Origin: a virus
DNA length: 46,056 nucleotides
Reading direction: 5' to 3' (one strand)
IMG/VR virus record: IMGVR_UViG_3300048838_000493
Coordinates: 1 to 46,056 of that record
Below are positions 44,146-46,056 of this stretch, piece by piece. Under the pieces are notes generated by a model, which saw only the letters and a program-made list of their open reading frames with translations, ran no database searches and was not told the origin of the DNA. The position numbers and the translations under genes are program-made. The first letter of the stretch is position 1. Each line of letters opens with the position of its first letter.

Positions 44146-45963
44146 TTATCGTATATCACCACTTACAATCCATTGTACGCCGTCTATGTATGCCGGTTGT
44201 GCATCAAAAGTAAGCGGATAAAATTTTTCTAAACCTTCCATTTTAATTACATCCTGTCCGGGGTCACATTCTTTAACTATCCATTGTGACCATTGAGAAA
44301 ATTCCCTATCGTTTATAGTTGGTTCAAAAATTACAGTATCGAGTAAGTTGATTTCAAAAGTATCTGCACCAAGACCGACCTCAATTGTTTCTCTAACATT
44401 TCCAAAGCGCTCTATAATTCTATCAGATAAATCAATGGCGTCAGCTTCAGCAATTAAATCAGTTTCAAATTCAGCAAGAAAAGATTTTCTCCAACGCCCG
44501 AAAAGGTCAAGTTCCGAACTATTGTTTAAATAATTGCAATCAAAATCATCATTGACCCAGTTTTTACAGTAGTTAATTTTTGCACTTGAGCAGTAATATT
44601 TTGTAGCGTCATTAAAGTTTTTCTTAGGCGCCTGCGTTGCAAGCCATGACTCAAAATAATGTTCGTCGTATGTTTTACCCCATTGCCTTATTGTGAGCAG
44701 TTTATTATTTTTCTGAATTAAAAAAGCTATATCATTTTTTAAAACGCCTTCAATCAATTCTTTTGTTGTTCCACCGTCAAAATAAAAACCGATGTCAGCA
44801 CAATATGAAAGGTAATCATCCGTTTCTGTTAAATCCCATATGCCTTCGATGTATTGTATATTCTCATTCTGTGCAAGTGCCTCAATAATTATTTCACCGA
44901 TAGAACAATCTGTTTTTCCGGTTACGTTCATGTATTCAGCTTCAATAACTTCTCCGTCACCGTCTACGCTTGTAACTCTGATAACTCCTGTTGTTGCATT
45001 GAAAGAATGCGTCAGGGAATTTCCGTCTTTGTCGAAAACCCCCTGAACGCTTGTAATATGAGATTTATCAAGAGCAATGTAATCAATCCATGTTGCAGGG
45101 TCTGCCGTGTCTTTATCAACTTCAATAGGCTCTATGCCGTATAGTGTGCCCCATCCGACTGGTATATTTTCATTCAAGTTTGAATCTGAAATATTTGGAA
45201 ACTCATCTGTAGTAAATTTCCGGCAATATTCTTTATTCATTAAATAAAATTGGTCAACTGCTGTTATCTGTATTTTTTTAAAATCAACTTTTATATCTTG
45301 AACTATGCCGAAACGTATCTGATTAAACTCATCTATGCTTTGTGCGTTTGTACTTGTCTTTGATATTTGAAGTGGTGTATTAAAATAATTCAAAATGTCA
45401 ACCCCGTCAAAAAATCCGTCACGGTTATCTATATTGATATTGAATGAATTATAAACATTTACTCCGGATATAGCGTCTGATATTGCATTATTCAGAGACG
45501 GAATTTCCATTCGTGGAATAGCACGAACACCGCCATAATATATATCAGACAGATTATCTTCATTACGCGGAGCAGTTGAAAATGTTGAAAGCGGATTACC
45601 ATAAACAGAAGCATACGCCGTGTAATACTGCCAAGGGTTTTTGTCGGTGTTCATGTAACAGATATTATTTGTTATGTCGATATAAAAACTATTTTCCGTT
45701 ACCTCTAAATTTGATTCAAGAAAAACCTCAGTCAAAAATTTATCCATGTAAACTTGCACGCCCGTTCCGACAACGTTATCGAAATAACCGCCCCATGTTA
45801 TCCAATAGTTGCCTGAATCAGTTATAAGCGGAGCAATTGAAAACGAGAAAATATTATTCTGCCGTGAAAAGTTATTCGGTGCAATTGCAACAGTCGGAGA
45901 CCATTGATTAGACTGAAATAATTCTGCTATGTATTTTACATTTTGACGGAGAGGAGATGACAT
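44146..45963 (-). CDS. large tail tip/baseplate protein
   Basis: A 605-residue protein starting MSSPLRQNVKYIAELFQSNQ at 45963, right at the methyltransferase stop (TGATG). The first 250 residues are beta-rich with IDNRDGFFDGVDILNYFNTP. Later parts show beta domains followed by GEIIIEALAQNENIQYIEGI and an end region LDTVIFEPTINDREFSQWSQ. The plan (strands with 'f.i.i.NrdG.f' loops) matches tail-hub proteins such as lambda gpL/gpI-like baseplate elements of non-model siphophages. No peptidase or lysozyme motif was found. A tail tip role is inferred from place. Confidence 0.6.
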   Translation of the reverse strand: MSSPLRQNVKYIAELFQSNQWSPTVAIAPNNFSRQNNIFSFSIAPLITDSGNYWITWGGYFDNVVGTGVQVYMDKFLTEVFLESNLEVTENSFYIDITNNICYMNTDKNPWQYYTAYASVYGNPLSTFSTAPRNEDNLSDIYYGGVRAIPRMEIPSLNNAISDAISGVNVYNSFNINIDNRDGFFDGVDILNYFNTPLQISKTSTNAQSIDEFNQIRFGIVQDIKVDFKKIQITAVDQFYLMNKEYCRKFTTDEFPNISDSNLNENIPVGWGTLYGIEPIEVDKDTADPATWIDYIALDKSHITSVQGVFDKDGNSLTHSFNATTGVIRVTSVDGDGEVIEAEYMNVTGKTDCSIGEIIIEALAQNENIQYIEGIWDLTETDDYLSYCADIGFYFDGGTTKELIEGVLKNDIAFLIQKNNKLLTIRQWGKTYDEHYFESWLATQAPKKNFNDATKYYCSSAKINYCKNWVNDDFDCNYLNNSSELDLFGRWRKSFLAEFETDLIAEADAIDLSDRIIERFGNVRETIEVGLGADTFEINLLDTVIFEPTINDREFSQWSQWIVKECDPGQDVIKMEGLEKFYPLTFDAQPAYIDGVQWIVSGDIR

Positions 45964-46056
45964 CAAAAAGCCTCCGCAAGTACGGGCTGAAAATTATTTT
46001 CTGCTTCTTTAATTCTTTTTTGTGCGATGTTGAAATACTTCTCGTCTTTTTCAATT
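45963..46056 (-). CDS. DNA methyltransferase, 3' end (continues from base 1)
   Basis: The minus-strand frame reads IEKDEKYFNIAQKRIKEAEN, ends ...AEAF and stops by overlapping the ATG of the tail gene. This is the usual closing motif of N4/N6 methyltransferases after the FIGIE sequence. It continues the gene at 1-673 when the 8 shared terminal bases (TTTCAATT) are merged: 673 + 94 - 8 = 759 bases, exactly 253 codons with stop. The gene thus spans the circle junction. Confidence 0.9.
   Translation of the reverse strand, partial: IEKDEKYFNIAQKRIKEAENNFQPVLAEAF

Noticed and set aside
1-46056. CRISPR array or transposable element
   Set aside because: No regularly spaced repeats of array type, no transposase motif and no long terminal inverted repeats were seen.

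Overview
The window reads as an essentially complete genome of a tailed dsDNA phage with lambda-like morphogenesis genes, so most likely a siphovirus. It opened at a point inside a DNA methyltransferase gene. The minus-strand methyltransferase that runs off base 1 is finished by the minus-strand codons at 45963-46056. The first 8 bases of the window equal the last 8, and joining the ends over that 8-bp overlap gives one uninterrupted 252-residue protein, so a circular or circularly permuted map of about 46.05 kb is likely. The DNA is AT-rich. Most genes have GGAG-type ribosome sites, and several promoters match TTGACA/TATAAT. A virion-side ferredoxin and a stand-alone glycyl-radical domain of anaerobic ribonucleotide reductase point to an anaerobic, low-GC host, perhaps a gut bacterium. 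The exact lineage cannot be read from the sequence.

Layout. A roughly 1-kb intergenic region (24036-25059) splits two divergent blocks. Leftwards lies the late block, all on the minus strand: HNH endonuclease, terminase small subunit, a Mom-like DNA modification protein, terminase large subunit, a tRNA-like element, then an accessory island of about 8.5 kb (19548-11102). The island holds two glycosyltransferases flanking a SAM methyltransferase, a ferredoxin, a papain-like protein, a zinc metallopeptidase, several tiny membrane proteins, a NrdD glycyl-radical fragment, a lectin-fold protein, a repeat-rich structural protein and a lipoprotein. The lambda-like head and tail genes follow: gpW-like, portal, ClpP protease/scaffold, gpD-like decoration, gpE-like capsid, connector and tail terminator, tail tube, frameshifted chaperones, tape measure and distal tail. 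The block continues across the window ends with the methyltransferase and three tail-tip or fibre genes (45963-42148).

Rightwards (25060-42112, plus strand) lies the early/replication block: ribbon-helix-helix-like regulators, a ParB-MT-A70 fusion, a putative nuclease, a primase-helicase, a metallophosphoesterase, an SSB-like protein, a VRR-NUC nuclease, an SF2 helicase, a YqaJ exonuclease, a second DNA methyltransferase and a RecT-like annealing protein. Many 38-60-residue zinc-ribbon or DNA-binding microproteins are packed between them. The block ends at a GC-rich hairpin facing the end of the late block.

How it works together. YqaJ plus RecT, the primase-helicase and the SF2/VRR-NUC pair give a recombination-linked replication system that borrows the host DNA polymerase. 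Four separate DNA-modification genes suggest strong protection against restriction. No integrase, CI-type repressor, DNA polymerase or RNA polymerase was recognised, so a lytic life style is the simpler reading. The most unusual content is the TerS-Mom-TerL arrangement, with Mom joined to both terminase genes by 4-bp overlaps, and the redox pair (ferredoxin and NrdD glycyl-radical 'spare part') in the island.
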